Assembly (NCBI RefSeq): GCF_042666505.1
Contig: NZ_JBHTDN010000003.1
Coordinates: 124,001 to 188,000, forward strand
Length of the DNA stretch: 64,000 nucleotides
Direction: 5' to 3'
Source: Parapedobacter sp042666505
GTDB lineage: Bacteria > Bacteroidota > Bacteroidia > Sphingobacteriales > Sphingobacteriaceae
The translations under genes and the position numbers were made by a program. Numbering within the stretch: position 1 is the stretch's first letter; every line of letters starts with the position of its first letter. Shown in pieces: positions 43,567-53,563 of this stretch. Below the pieces are notes generated by a model that was given only the letters and a program-made list of their open reading frames with translations, did not search any database and was not told the origin of the DNA.

Positions 43567-46500
43567 ATGAATAGTGTACCCGCAACAACATATCGGATCC
43601 AATTCAACGCGGATTTTACGCTTTCCGATTTGGACCAACTGATTCCATATTTTCAGCAATTGGGAATCGGAGCTATCTATGCCTCGCCGATTTTTCGGGC
43701 AGTGCCCACCAGTGTGCATGGATACGACCAAACGAATCCTTTGGAGATCAATCCTGAAATAGGTAGCTTGGAACAGCTGAGGGCTGTCGCCAAAAAACTT
43801 GCTGCGGCTGGGATCGGCTGGATACAGGATATCGTGCCCAACCATATGGCGTACCATCCCGAAAATACATGGCTTTGGGATGTGTTAGAAAACGGTCCGG
43901 ATTCACCGTTTTTTAAGTTTTTTGATGCGCCCTACGCGGCCCCCGACTATTTTCAGGGTCGTCTGATGCTGCCGTTTCTCGATGCACCTTTGGATGAGGT
44001 AATCGTAGCGGGTCGCTTGACGATACTGACCAAGGACGATACGTTTTTCTTGGACCATAATGGGCAACATTGGCCAATCAACGCAGCAGGGAACTCCCTG
44101 ATCCGCGCGTATCTCAAGGAACACCGTGGTAGTGAAGAGACAGAGGCCGGCCCAGAAATCTGGCCTGAAACGCTGATTCGTGAAATTGTGGCGTGTCAAT
44201 ATTACGAACCTTGCTATTGGAAAGATACCGAAAGCCGCATAAACTATCGTCGTTTTTTTACGGTAAATGGCTTAATTGCGCTTAACACACAGGATGACCG
44301 CGTGTTCGGCCTTATCCATCAGCTGATTGCGCAATTGGTGAGGGAAGGTGTATTCACTGGATTGCGGATCGACCATGTGGATGGACTGGCTGATCCGTCC
44401 GATTACCTGGTTCGGCTTCGGCAGTTGGTTGGTGAAAATACCTATGTGGTCGTTGAGAAAATTCTCCAACAGGAAGAGACCTTGCCCACTGTTTGGCCGG
44501 TACAGGGCACTACGGGATATGACTTTCTGGCGATGGTCAATGGTTTGCTGGCCGACGGAAACAACGAACGGCGGTTGTCCCGGTTTTATGACAAGCTGGC
44601 GGGCCGGGCTGCGCTACCCTTGCTGCTAACGAGGGCAAAACGCACACAACTACATACGGCCATGGAAGGCGAATTGGATAACTTGGCTCATTTTTTTCGA
44701 GTGGCCGTATGGGGTGGCGAAAAGCTGCCCGGAACATTAAACGAAGCTATGCTGAAATCGGCGTTAGCATCCTTTGTGATCCATTGCCCGGTTTATCGTT
44801 GGTATGGCCGTACTTTTCCCTTGCCCGAACCGGAGGCAGAGGAAGTGCGGCAGGTGTTCCAGCAGGCGGCGCTTACTGAACCGGAATTGCGGGAGGGGCT
44901 GAGTTTTCTGGAAAGCGCCTTGGTGCCCTCAATTTTGACAGCCAAAAAAAGGCCGGCAAAACACCTGGCCGACTTTTATCAGCGGTGTATGCAACTTACC
45001 GGAGCATTGATGGCCAAGGGGTTGGAAGACACGCTTATGTATACCTACCATCGCTACATCGGGGCCAACGAGGTAGGGGGCGCGCCTGCGGTATTCAGCT
45101 TTGCAATAGCGGACTTTCACCGGTCTATGCAGCAGCGGGCGGGGCAATATCCGTATTCATTGAATGCGACTGCTACACATGATACGAAGCGGGGGGAAGA
45201 TGTGCGGGCGCGTTTGCAGACGCTTACCGCGTTTCCGCATACCTGGATGCGGGCCGTAAAGAGCTGGATGAACGCAAACGTTTCATATAAAACGAGTGGG
45301 ATGCCGGATGTGAACGACGAATATTTTATCTACCAAACGCTTTGGGGTACATTCCCGATGCCCGGTCAGTCGGTCAGTTCGTACCGGGGCCGGTTGGAGG
45401 CCTATCTGATCAAAGCCCTGCGTGAGGCCAAGCGGCATACGGATTGGACAAGCCCCGACCTTACCTATGAAGAGGCAACCCACCGGTTCATCCGTAACAT
45501 CCTGCGCCCCCATACAACGTTTCTTCAGCAATTCGGTGCTTTGCATCGGGAATTGGCAGATGTAGCCATCTTGAATTCGCTCACGCAGGTAGTGCTAAAA
45601 TTTACCTGTCCGGGTGTTCCCGACGTTTATCAGGGCTGCGAAGGATGGGACCTCTCATTTGTGGATCCGGATAACCGGCGAAAGGTGGATTTCAACACGC
45701 GGCGTAAGTGGCAACAACGGTTGAAACGGATCAAACACAGTGGAATGGAAGAGGTGACGGAGTGGTGGAAGGAACGGTACAGCGGATTATTGAAATACGC
45801 CGTTACTGAGCGGCTTGCACAAATGCGTCTCTCAAATAAGGCAGCTTTGCAGGGTGATTATGAGCCGGTTGTAGCCATGGGGAAACAACGTAAACACGTG
45901 CTTGCATTTACACGAAGGCTGGATGGCGACTGGCTGCTTGTCGTCGTACCTATTCACATCAACCAGCCTGTCATCGACTATGCGAACAGCGCGAAGCCCA
46001 TTGACTGGGGCGACACGTGGATTCGTCTGCCGGAAGGTGCACCGCGGCAGTGGCGTAACGTAGTTACTGACGAGGTGTGTGAAACGGCCGGTGCGCTGCG
46101 GCTTAACCAGGCACTACAACGATTGCCAATCGGCGTATGGACAGCTTCAGAGGAAACACGCAAAACCCAGCGGGGTGCCGGGGTGCTGCTACCGTTGTTT
46201 TCGCTTCCCGGGCCTTATGGCATAGGCGATCTGGGCCCGGAGGCCTACCGGTTTGCCGACTTTTTGCGGGGCGCACGCCAGCGCTATTGGCTGATGCTGC
46301 CGCACCACCCAACGGATGAAGGGGTAAACCATTCTCCGTACAGCACCCACTCGGCAATGGCGGGGAACACACTGCTGATCAGTCTGGACGAATTTCAGCG
46401 AAACGGATGGATTACTGAACGCGAATTAACGGCGAATCACTTGCCAGATTCTGATCATGTCGCCTATGCCGAAGCCCGGGCTTTAAAACATTTTTTCTTT

Positions 46501-47667
46501 GGCAAAGCATTCCGGAATTACCTGCAACAGTGGAGTGGTCAGGAAGACCCCCAGTTCGGTGATTTCTGTACACGCGAGTCGGCTTGGTTGGATGACTACG
46601 CCGACTACGAAGTATTACGTGAACGTTATCAAGGAAAGCCCTGGTATAGTTGGCCCCGCGCTTATCGGAATCGGGACGAACAGGCGCTGGCCGCCTTCAG
46701 ACGCAAGCATGCTTATGCGCTTCAACAGGCCAAGTGGCTGCAATATCAATTTTTCGGGCAGTGGCAGCGTCTAAAGATGTATTGTAACCACGCGGGCATC
46801 GAACTTATAGGCGACCTGCCGTTTTACATCAACCACGATTCGGTAGATGTGTGGGCGCATCCAGAGCTTTTTCGTTTAGACAGCCAAGGGCGTATGAGCA
46901 GCATGGCCGGCGTTCCGCCCGATTACTTCAATGTCGAAGGACAAAACTGGGGAATGCCTATATACCAATGGGAAAATCATGTTGCACAGGGCTACGAGTG
47001 GTGGATAGGTCGCATACGTAAAAATCTAGGATTATATGACCTCCTGAGGTTGGATCATTTCAGGGCGTTTTTCGATTATTGGGAGATTCCGAAAGGGGCG
47101 GAGACCGCCAAGGAGGGAACTTGGCAGGCTGGGCCGGGAATCGCGTTGTTCCATGCAATCAAGAACGCACTGGGTGCACTTCCTTTTATCGCCGAGGATT
47201 TAGGTGATATCCACGAGGGGGTCTACCGGCTACGTGACGAATTGGGCTTGCCCGGCATGAAGGTATTGCAATTTGCCTTTGGCGATGATGTAGGGACTAA
47301 TCTCCACGCGCCTCACCTCCATACGGCAAATGACGTGGTATTTACAGGCACACATGACAATAATACAGTTGCGGGCTGGTATCAAGAGGAATTGCAGGCA
47401 AAAGGTAAGGCACAGCTAACCGCATATGTGGGCACGCGTCGCCTGAATCCGCAGCAGGCGAGTTCTGCGCTTTGCCGGATGGCGTATGCATCGCCTGCAT
47501 GGCTAGCCATCTTACCCATGCAGGACCTATTAGGGTTGCGTACGGAGGCACGCATGAACGTGCCTGCCGCGCCGCAGGAAAACTGGCAATGGCGACTGAG
47601 AGCGAAGCACCTAACCGATCATTTACAGCAAAAAATGACCGCGTGGGTACGGCTGTATGGACGATGA
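43567..47667 (+). CDS. treY: Fusion of malto-oligosyltrehalose synthase (TreY) and 4-alpha-glucanotransferase (MalQ)
   Basis: A 1366-residue two-enzyme protein. Residues 1 to about 860 are TreY (GH13), which turns the reducing-end glucose of a maltodextrin into a trehalose unit: TYRIQFNADFTLSDL, IVPNHMA, nucleophile Asp269 in LRIDHVDGL, acid Glu297 in VVEKIL, and Asp539 in ATHDTKRGEDVRAR. Residues from about 869 are MalQ (GH77): LLPLFSLPGPYGIGDLG, Asp1163 in LLRLDHFRAFF, Glu1210 in IAEDLGD and Asp1264 in GTHDNNT. Both active sites look intact and the linker is short. MalQ would re-extend short dextrins left by TreY and TreZ. TreZ is encoded at 57-58.9 kb. Confidence 0.94.
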   Translation: MNSVPATTYRIQFNADFTLSDLDQLIPYFQQLGIGAIYASPIFRAVPTSVHGYDQTNPLEINPEIGSLEQLRAVAKKLAAAGIGWIQDIVPNHMAYHPENTWLWDVLENGPDSPFFKFFDAPYAAPDYFQGRLMLPFLDAPLDEVIVAGRLTILTKDDTFFLDHNGQHWPINAAGNSLIRAYLKEHRGSEETEAGPEIWPETLIREIVACQYYEPCYWKDTESRINYRRFFTVNGLIALNTQDDRVFGLIHQLIAQLVREGVFTGLRIDHVDGLADPSDYLVRLRQLVGENTYVVVEKILQQEETLPTVWPVQGTTGYDFLAMVNGLLADGNNERRLSRFYDKLAGRAALPLLLTRAKRTQLHTAMEGELDNLAHFFRVAVWGGEKLPGTLNEAMLKSALASFVIHCPVYRWYGRTFPLPEPEAEEVRQVFQQAALTEPELREGLSFLESALVPSILTAKKRPAKHLADFYQRCMQLTGALMAKGLEDTLMYTYHRYIGANEVGGAPAVFSFAIADFHRSMQQRAGQYPYSLNATATHDTKRGEDVRARLQTLTAFPHTWMRAVKSWMNANVSYKTSGMPDVNDEYFIYQTLWGTFPMPGQSVSSYRGRLEAYLIKALREAKRHTDWTSPDLTYEEATHRFIRNILRPHTTFLQQFGALHRELADVAILNSLTQVVLKFTCPGVPDVYQGCEGWDLSFVDPDNRRKVDFNTRRKWQQRLKRIKHSGMEEVTEWWKERYSGLLKYAVTERLAQMRLSNKAALQGDYEPVVAMGKQRKHVLAFTRRLDGDWLLVVVPIHINQPVIDYANSAKPIDWGDTWIRLPEGAPRQWRNVVTDEVCETAGALRLNQALQRLPIGVWTASEETRKTQRGAGVLLPLFSLPGPYGIGDLGPEAYRFADFLRGARQRYWLMLPHHPTDEGVNHSPYSTHSAMAGNTLLISLDEFQRNGWITERELTANHLPDSDHVAYAEARALKHFFFGKAFRNYLQQWSGQEDPQFGDFCTRESAWLDDYADYEVLRERYQGKPWYSWPRAYRNRDEQALAAFRRKHAYALQQAKWLQYQFFGQWQRLKMYCNHAGIELIGDLPFYINHDSVDVWAHPELFRLDSQGRMSSMAGVPPDYFNVEGQNWGMPIYQWENHVAQGYEWWIGRIRKNLGLYDLLRLDHFRAFFDYWEIPKGAETAKEGTWQAGPGIALFHAIKNALGALPFIAEDLGDIHEGVYRLRDELGLPGMKVLQFAFGDDVGTNLHAPHLHTANDVVFTGTHDNNTVAGWYQEELQAKGKAQLTAYVGTRRLNPQQASSALCRMAYASPAWLAILPMQDLLGLRTEARMNVPAAPQENWQWRLRAKHLTDHLQQKMTAWVRLYGR

Positions 47668-47709
47668 GAAATTTAAAAACAAAAGCATTCGCACTTCGGT
47701 TGTTGGTTT

Positions 47710-49830
47710 ATGGAATACTCGATTTACCCAGGGAAACCCTATCCTTTAGGCGCCACATGGGATGGTGAAGGGGTGAACTTTTCGCTTTATGCCGAAAATG
47801 CAACCAAGGTACAGGTGTGTCTATTCGATAGCGACGCGGCCGATGCCCATGAAGAAAAAATCACGCTCACAGAACGGACCCATCAGGTATGGCATGGTTA
47901 TATCCCGGGGTTAAAGCCGGGGCAGCGATACGGCTATCGGGTGCATGGGCCTTTTGAACCGAATGAAGGTCATCGCTACAATCCGCACAAACTCCTGCTG
48001 GATCCCTATGCCAAGGCGATAGCAGGTGTGGTTAACGCGCACGAAGTTCACTTGGGTTATGAGCCCGGCCACTCCGACGGAGACTTGAGCTTCAGCAAAG
48101 TGGATAGCGCACCCCATGTGCCCAAATCAATTGTGATCAACCCGGCTTTTGATTGGGAAGGCGATACGCAACTTAACATTCCATTCCATAAAACCATTAT
48201 CTACGAGGCGCATGTGAAGGGATTTACCAAGCTTAATAACGCGATCCCGGAAGCCCTGCGTGGCACGTATGCCGGACTGGGGCATCCCGCCACGGTGGAG
48301 TATCTCCAAAAGCTGGGAATCACGGCCGTTGAACTGCTACCTGTGCATCAGTTTGTTAACGATCGGCAAACAGACGGTTTGTCCAATTATTGGGGATACA
48401 ATTCCATCGGCTTCTTTGCTCCCGAAGCACGTTATGCGGCTACGGGAACTGCCGGTGAGCAAGTACAGGAATTCAAAAACATGGTGAAGGCGCTGCACGC
48501 CGCCGGCATTGAAGTGATTTTGGATGTGGTGTATAACCACACTGCTGAAGGTAACCATTTGGGACCTACGCTCTGCTTCAAGGGCATTGACAACGCCAAT
48601 TATTACCGGCTAACGGAGGATCCCCGCTATTACATGGACTATACCGGTACCGGCAATACGCTGAATGCCAATTTGCCCAACGTGCTCCGGCTGATCATGG
48701 ATAGCCTCCGTTATTGGATCACTGAAATGCATGTAGACGGCTTCCGGTTCGATCTGGCAGCTACCTTGGCCCGTGAGCTTCACGAAGTGAACCGCTTGAG
48801 CGCGTTTTTTGATATCATTCACCAAGATCCGATAATTTCGCAGGTGAAACTCATCGCCGAACCCTGGGATTTGGGCGAAGGCGGTTATCAGGTGGGTAAT
48901 TTTCCGCCTGGATGGGCCGAATGGAACGGCAAATACCGGGATTGTGTGCGGGATTACTGGCGGGGGGCCGATAGCATGCTCTCTGAGTTTGCCGAGCGCT
49001 TTACCGGAAGTTCCGACCTCTATCAGGACGACTATCGCCGCCCCACGGCCAGTGTCAACTTCGTGACTGCACACGATGGTTTCACACTGCACGACCTGGT
49101 ATCCTATAACGATAAGCATAACGAAGCGAATCAGGAAGATAACCAGGATGGAGAAGACCATAACCGCTCGTGGAATTGCGGAGCAGAAGGGCCGACTGAT
49201 GATGCCGAGATCAACGCCCTGCGCGCACGGCAAAAGCGTAATTTTCTGACTACGCTATTGCTCTCTCAGGGCGTGCCGATGTTGGCGGCCGGGGACGAAG
49301 TGGGTAGAACGCAGCAGGGAAATAACAACGCGTATTGTCAGGATAATGAAATCTCGTGGTTGCATTGGGATGAGATGGATAACGATTTGCTATCGTTTAC
49401 CAGCCAGCTCATCCGGTTGCGCCGTGAACATCCGACGTTTTGCCGCCGGAAGTGGTTTACCGGCCAACGCATAAAGGGAATCGGGGTGGAAGACATCGCA
49501 TGGTTCCTGCCCGATGGCCGGGAAATGCCGGACGAAAGCTGGGATCATGACTTCGCACGCTCATTGGCTGTATTCCTGAACGGCGAAGGTATACACTCCA
49601 TTGGCGAAAAAGGCGAGCGGATTGTGGATGACAGCTTTTACCTGATTTTCAATGCGCATTACGAGGGGCTTGAATTCGTGCTGCCCAAAAACCAGAAGTA
49701 TGGGCGGGTCTGGGAGAAAATAATCGATACGGGCGGTAGTGAAGGGGAAGCCGAACAGAAAGCGTATGCCGCGGGAAATACCGTTCAGATCGCCGGCAGG
49801 ACGACTCAGGTGTATCGACGTATTGAATAA
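47710..49830 (+). CDS. glgX: Glycogen debranching protein GlgX
   Basis: A 706-residue GH13 isoamylase-type debranching enzyme that hydrolyses alpha-1,6 branches of glycogen or limit dextrin. It has an N-terminal CBM48-like sandwich (YPLGATWDGEGVNFSLYAENA), the barrel motif VVYNHTAEG, nucleophile Asp348 in GFRFDLA, acid Glu384 in IAEPWDLGEGGYQ, and TAHDGFTLHDLVSYN. It follows treY-malQ by 42 bases and supplies linear chains to TreY. Length and motif set match GlgX closely. Confidence 0.95.
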   Translation: MEYSIYPGKPYPLGATWDGEGVNFSLYAENATKVQVCLFDSDAADAHEEKITLTERTHQVWHGYIPGLKPGQRYGYRVHGPFEPNEGHRYNPHKLLLDPYAKAIAGVVNAHEVHLGYEPGHSDGDLSFSKVDSAPHVPKSIVINPAFDWEGDTQLNIPFHKTIIYEAHVKGFTKLNNAIPEALRGTYAGLGHPATVEYLQKLGITAVELLPVHQFVNDRQTDGLSNYWGYNSIGFFAPEARYAATGTAGEQVQEFKNMVKALHAAGIEVILDVVYNHTAEGNHLGPTLCFKGIDNANYYRLTEDPRYYMDYTGTGNTLNANLPNVLRLIMDSLRYWITEMHVDGFRFDLAATLARELHEVNRLSAFFDIIHQDPIISQVKLIAEPWDLGEGGYQVGNFPPGWAEWNGKYRDCVRDYWRGADSMLSEFAERFTGSSDLYQDDYRRPTASVNFVTAHDGFTLHDLVSYNDKHNEANQEDNQDGEDHNRSWNCGAEGPTDDAEINALRARQKRNFLTTLLLSQGVPMLAAGDEVGRTQQGNNNAYCQDNEISWLHWDEMDNDLLSFTSQLIRLRREHPTFCRRKWFTGQRIKGIGVEDIAWFLPDGREMPDESWDHDFARSLAVFLNGEGIHSIGEKGERIVDDSFYLIFNAHYEGLEFVLPKNQKYGRVWEKIIDTGGSEGEAEQKAYAAGNTVQIAGRTTQVYRRIE

Positions 49831-49939
49831 TTGTCGGGAACATACGCTTCGCGAACGCGTCCGCGCCACGCGAAATATTAAAACAAATAGCTGTGCCAAC
49901 TGTCAACGAGAGAGGAGCTTCCTAATCTCTGGTTTGAAT

Positions 49940-52207
49940 ATGAAAGAAAAAAACAGCGTTTCGCCTTGGGCGATCCATTTGGCAGATCAGCTTGCCGCTA
50001 AAAAGGCATCAGTCGTTGCCGAAAAACAACTAACATCAGGTACCTTACAGGCTTTACTCACCAACGATTCTCTGGCCGTAAAGGTCCAACGAAAACGCAA
50101 AGCCGAATTGGTCTTCCGGTTAGCGTATACGCCAGCTGCGGACTTCGAGATCAAAAATAGCGAGATGGACGAAACCGGCCTGACATGTACGCTGAAATCT
50201 TCGTTGGGCAGTTATCGGGTGACCCTTGCCATACAAGGCGACGAAGCTATTGATACGCTTCACTACGAGGTTCGTTTCACGCCAAGGATGAATGTTGCCG
50301 TTCCTTTTTGGCCCAAAGACATTTTGTTGCTGAGAGAGCGCGGGACGTTCGATAACGTGCAAGCCAACATCCATGTGGAGCAGTTGGGAATGCGCAGTGG
50401 GTTGGTTTATTTCAGTATCGGAAAACCTAGGGCAGGTGCCGTTCTGTACCTACAAAATCTGACCGCATTAAATGACTATTGCATAGATACCGGTGCCTCC
50501 CTTGCCGGTACAGTGGATGCCAGCTGGCCGGAGTTTGGGTTTGCGTTGCCAGCGGCGACCGATAAACCCTTACATGCGGGCAAGTCATACATTATTTCGG
50601 ACGCATTCATTGCGTTAACCGATCAAGTGCCCGGAGATCAATTTGAGGTGGCAAAGCAATTTATGGAGTTGCTCGCCTGTTTATATTTGATGCTTCCGAA
50701 GCCACCAGTAGTGTATCATGATTATCCATCAACGGCTGAAAAAGTTATGCGGGCACTGGCGGAGCACAAAGGATGCTGGGCTCACCATCATGGCCATGAT
50801 TATCTTAATGCATATGTATGTGATTATGATACGCCGCCAGAGATTATGGTACAACTAGCCGTGTTATTGCCGGTGATGGAATATGCCGATTGGTCTGACC
50901 GTGGCAGCGAATTGATAGCCATATTGGAGTCGGGACTTAGCAAATTTTACGATGCGGATCTTCGCACGGTGCACCGATGGCTTCCCGCCGCTGTCCAACA
51001 GCTCGATGGGAGTGAAGAGCATAAGAAGCCTTTGGTTATGGATTCATGGTATTTGCACCATCCGTTGCTTAACTTCTCGCGGATGGCACTGAAGGGAGAT
51101 AAAGTAGCCAAAGATCTGTTTATGAAGTCGCTCGACTATGCGATCAAAGTGGCTAAGCACTTCGATTACAAATGGCCGGTCTTTTATAAGATGGACACTT
51201 TGGAAGTCATCAAAGCAGAGACAGCACCGGGTCAAGGCGGTGAGAAAGACGTGGGCGGTATCTATGCGCATGTGATGTTACAGGCGTGGGAGCTAACCAA
51301 GAAGAAGACGTACCTTGAAGAGGCGCAACGTGCCGCGAAATCGATGGTGTCCGACGGATTCGATCTGTTTTACCAAGCCAATAATACCGCATTTTCGGCG
51401 GGAGCGATGCTCCGTTTATGGAAGGAAACTAACGACCCCTTGTACTTGGATATGGGTTATCTCTTTCTGGCAAACATTTTCAAAAATGTAGCATTATGGG
51501 AGTGCCGATATGGATATGGATCTCATTTTCCACTGTTTTTCGCTGTTTTTCCTTTGAACGATGCACCCTATACAGCCGTTTATGAGGAAGCGGAGGTGTT
51601 TGCGGCGATGCATGAGTTCCTCGCCCAAGCCAACGACACGCCGCTTTTTCGGCCATCTGCGCTATTGCTTGCCGAATTTATCCGATATGCAGTAGGCCGA
51701 ATGCCATACTACTACCCAACGCTGTTACCGGCAGATATGTTGGCAGAAAAAGTAAAGACCGGCGAGATCGATCGTCAGCTTTGGGTGCCAGTGGAAGACA
51801 TTAGCAGCGGGTGGGACAAGTCCGGTACCGTAGGCCAAGAGGTGTACGGAGCAGGCTTCCCTTTTACAGTCATTCCGCGGCATTATATTCAACTGGCCGA
51901 GGGAGCCTACCTGCTTTTTATCGATTATCCGTTTGCGGAATACGCTGTCAAGGACCAAGAGGTGCATATTAAGGTGCTCGGCGATGAAAGGCTGCATGCT
52001 TCGGTATATATTTTTAAGGTCGGCAAGGGACAGCTCCTGGAGATTGAGGTTTCCGGAAAACGGCAGGGAGCCCTTACGGCGCAAACCGATGAAGATGATA
52101 GAGTTTATTACCAAGTGCAGGGTGATCAACACCTGACGGTCAAATGGCAGGCAAAACAAACGTATACAAATGTTAACCATAAAGGAGGAAGTCATGGAAG
52201 CAGTTAA
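49940..52207 (+). CDS. Unrecognised 755-residue protein, possible alpha/alpha-toroid
   Basis: A large cytoplasmic protein with no signal peptide. The ATG at 49940 is preferred; an in-frame extension into glgX looks non-coding. Residues 1-230 look like a beta-sandwich (LVFRLAYTPAADFEIKN, YRVTLAIQGDEAIDTLHYEV). About 240-620 is helical with motifs reminiscent of six-hairpin glycosidases (HKGCWAHHHGHDYLNAYV, YAHVMLQAWELTKKKTYLEEA, ALWECRYGYGSHFPLFFA). About 640-740 is beta-rich again. No established catalytic pair could be assigned. Position among treY-malQ, glgX and an SDR suggests a carbohydrate-related role; that is inference. Confidence 0.75.
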   Translation: MKEKNSVSPWAIHLADQLAAKKASVVAEKQLTSGTLQALLTNDSLAVKVQRKRKAELVFRLAYTPAADFEIKNSEMDETGLTCTLKSSLGSYRVTLAIQGDEAIDTLHYEVRFTPRMNVAVPFWPKDILLLRERGTFDNVQANIHVEQLGMRSGLVYFSIGKPRAGAVLYLQNLTALNDYCIDTGASLAGTVDASWPEFGFALPAATDKPLHAGKSYIISDAFIALTDQVPGDQFEVAKQFMELLACLYLMLPKPPVVYHDYPSTAEKVMRALAEHKGCWAHHHGHDYLNAYVCDYDTPPEIMVQLAVLLPVMEYADWSDRGSELIAILESGLSKFYDADLRTVHRWLPAAVQQLDGSEEHKKPLVMDSWYLHHPLLNFSRMALKGDKVAKDLFMKSLDYAIKVAKHFDYKWPVFYKMDTLEVIKAETAPGQGGEKDVGGIYAHVMLQAWELTKKKTYLEEAQRAAKSMVSDGFDLFYQANNTAFSAGAMLRLWKETNDPLYLDMGYLFLANIFKNVALWECRYGYGSHFPLFFAVFPLNDAPYTAVYEEAEVFAAMHEFLAQANDTPLFRPSALLLAEFIRYAVGRMPYYYPTLLPADMLAEKVKTGEIDRQLWVPVEDISSGWDKSGTVGQEVYGAGFPFTVIPRHYIQLAEGAYLLFIDYPFAEYAVKDQEVHIKVLGDERLHASVYIFKVGKGQLLEIEVSGKRQGALTAQTDEDDRVYYQVQGDQHLTVKWQAKQTYTNVNHKGGSHGSS
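52181..52188 (+). promoter_or_regulatory. Strong Shine-Dalgarno sequence of the SDR gene
   Basis: AAAGGAGG lies 5 bases before the ATG at 52194 and inside the preceding gene. Bacteroidota rarely use such strong sites; it fixes the start and suggests efficient re-initiation. Confidence 0.75.
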
Positions 52208-52958
52208 AGCGATTTATGAAGAAAAGCTGATCCAACCGGTAAAGGGCAAGCGAATTTTGATTACCGGTGGAACCACCGGAATTGGCCGGGCGGCTGCGCA
52301 CTTGTTGGCGCGGGAAAATGACGTGCTTATCGTAGGCCGGCACCAAGCTGAATTGGATGATGCCCTGCGTGATTTTCAACAACACGATCAGTCAAAGGGG
52401 AAGTTGGTCGGTAAAGTCGCCGACTTGGCCAACCCAGAGGAAATCGACGGCTTGTTCGCTTATGCAGACGAGGCGTTAGGCCAACTGGATATACTCGTCA
52501 ACAACGCTGGACTGGCCTTCAACAGCGTTTTGGAAGGGAAATACGAGGATTGGGCATATATCCTAAACACGAATCTGTTGGGTTACTTGGCTTGTAGCCG
52601 CCAGGCGATAGACCGGATGCGTACCCAAGGGCGCGGGCATATTATCAACATTGGCTCGATGAGCGCCGATGTGCAGGAAAAAGACAGCTCGGTTTACGTG
52701 GCGACTAAGTCTGGCATCCAAGGGTTTTCTGAATCGCTCCGCAAGGAAGTGAATGAGCTGGGCATCAAAGTGACACTCATTGAACCCGGGGCGGTGGGTA
52801 CCGATATGCAGCCTCGCGAGGGGCAAGCCGAGAAGCAGGAAAAAGGGGAAATGCTAAAAGCCGAAGATATCGCTGTAGCGATCTACTATTGCCTGTCAAC
52901 ACCGCTCCGATGCGACGTGGTGGAGATGCAGATCCGACCGCATTTGCAAGTGATATAG
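52194..52958 (+). CDS. Short-chain dehydrogenase/reductase
   Basis: A 254-residue SDR oxidoreductase. It has the nucleotide-binding TGGTTGIGRAAA, NNAG, the catalytic serine in NIGSMSAD, and the YxxxK pair in SVYVATKSGIQG. The ATG at 52194 is chosen because of the strong ribosome-binding site; an in-frame ATG at 52170 lies before it. The start overlaps the upstream gene by 14 bases and the end is 3 bases before the SpoIIAA-like gene. Substrate unknown; many similar SDRs sit in stress-induced loci. Confidence 0.92.
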   Translation: MEAVKAIYEEKLIQPVKGKRILITGGTTGIGRAAAHLLARENDVLIVGRHQAELDDALRDFQQHDQSKGKLVGKVADLANPEEIDGLFAYADEALGQLDILVNNAGLAFNSVLEGKYEDWAYILNTNLLGYLACSRQAIDRMRTQGRGHIINIGSMSADVQEKDSSVYVATKSGIQGFSESLRKEVNELGIKVTLIEPGAVGTDMQPREGQAEKQEKGEMLKAEDIAVAIYYCLSTPLRCDVVEMQIRPHLQVI

Positions 52959-52961
52959 ATC

Positions 52962-53321
52962 ATGGTATCACTGATGAACGATTTTCCCGACCACGTCGTT
53001 GCTTATCGTGCTAGCGGGAAAATAAAAAAAGACGAATACGAACGGGTAGTCATGACGCGGGTAAATGAAGTGGCCGACCGCTATGGAAAAATCAATTTCA
53101 TTGTGCTGTTGGAAACGGACATGCAGAACTATAGCCTCACAGCCTTCATTGATTACATAAAAATCAGTTTCAAGCATTTCAGTAAATGGAATCGTATGGC
53201 GATCGTGTCCGACCAGCGCTGGCTAAGAAAGGCGTATGAAGGGTTGAGCCCGCTAGTCCATGGCGAAATTCGATGTTACGAAGTGAGTGATTTCGAAGTG
53301 GCCAAGACGTGGGTATCGTAG
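52962..53321 (+). CDS. SpoIIAA-like (STAS/SEC14-type) protein
   Basis: A 119-residue protein with the SpoIIAA-like fold pattern: VVAYRASGKIKKDEYERVV, INFIVLLETDMQNYSLTAFIDYIK, WNRMAIVSDQRWLRK and EIRCYEVSDFEVAKTWV. Members may bind lipophilic ligands or act in signalling; none is well characterised. It is co-transcribed with the SDR gene. Confidence 0.85.
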   Translation: MVSLMNDFPDHVVAYRASGKIKKDEYERVVMTRVNEVADRYGKINFIVLLETDMQNYSLTAFIDYIKISFKHFSKWNRMAIVSDQRWLRKAYEGLSPLVHGEIRCYEVSDFEVAKTWVS

Positions 53322-53354
53322 TGTCTAGCACATAGACCGCGTGATCTTGTTTTG

Positions 53355-53365
53355 TGAACAGTTCA
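53355..53365. promoter_or_regulatory. Small palindrome upstream of Mn catalase
   Basis: TGAACAGTTCA is a perfect odd-centred inverted repeat in the 242-base gap between the SpoIIAA-like gene and the catalase gene. It could be an operator; no promoter box was identified nearby. Confidence 0.25.
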
Positions 53366-53563
53366 TGTTTTTTTCAGTACAGACCGGGCTTGCGATAGCG
53401 GCGGCTAACACGCCTCGAATAAGGGTTGCCCGGTAAAAATCGAGTCCCGGTGTCATTGCGGGTGTATTGCGGGGTTATTTAAAAACCTTTACCCGGTAAT
53501 GGAACGGTGGTTGTGAACGCATAAGTGGATTTAGAACTAACGTTTCACTAAAGATTATCGCTT

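Noticed and set aside
49848..49874. TTCGCG...CGCGAA inverted repeat after glgX, considered as REP-like element or terminator
   Set aside because: Only a 6-base stem, no T tract, and no second copy of a REP-like unit elsewhere in the window; the GCGAACGCTTCGC at 59046 is different.
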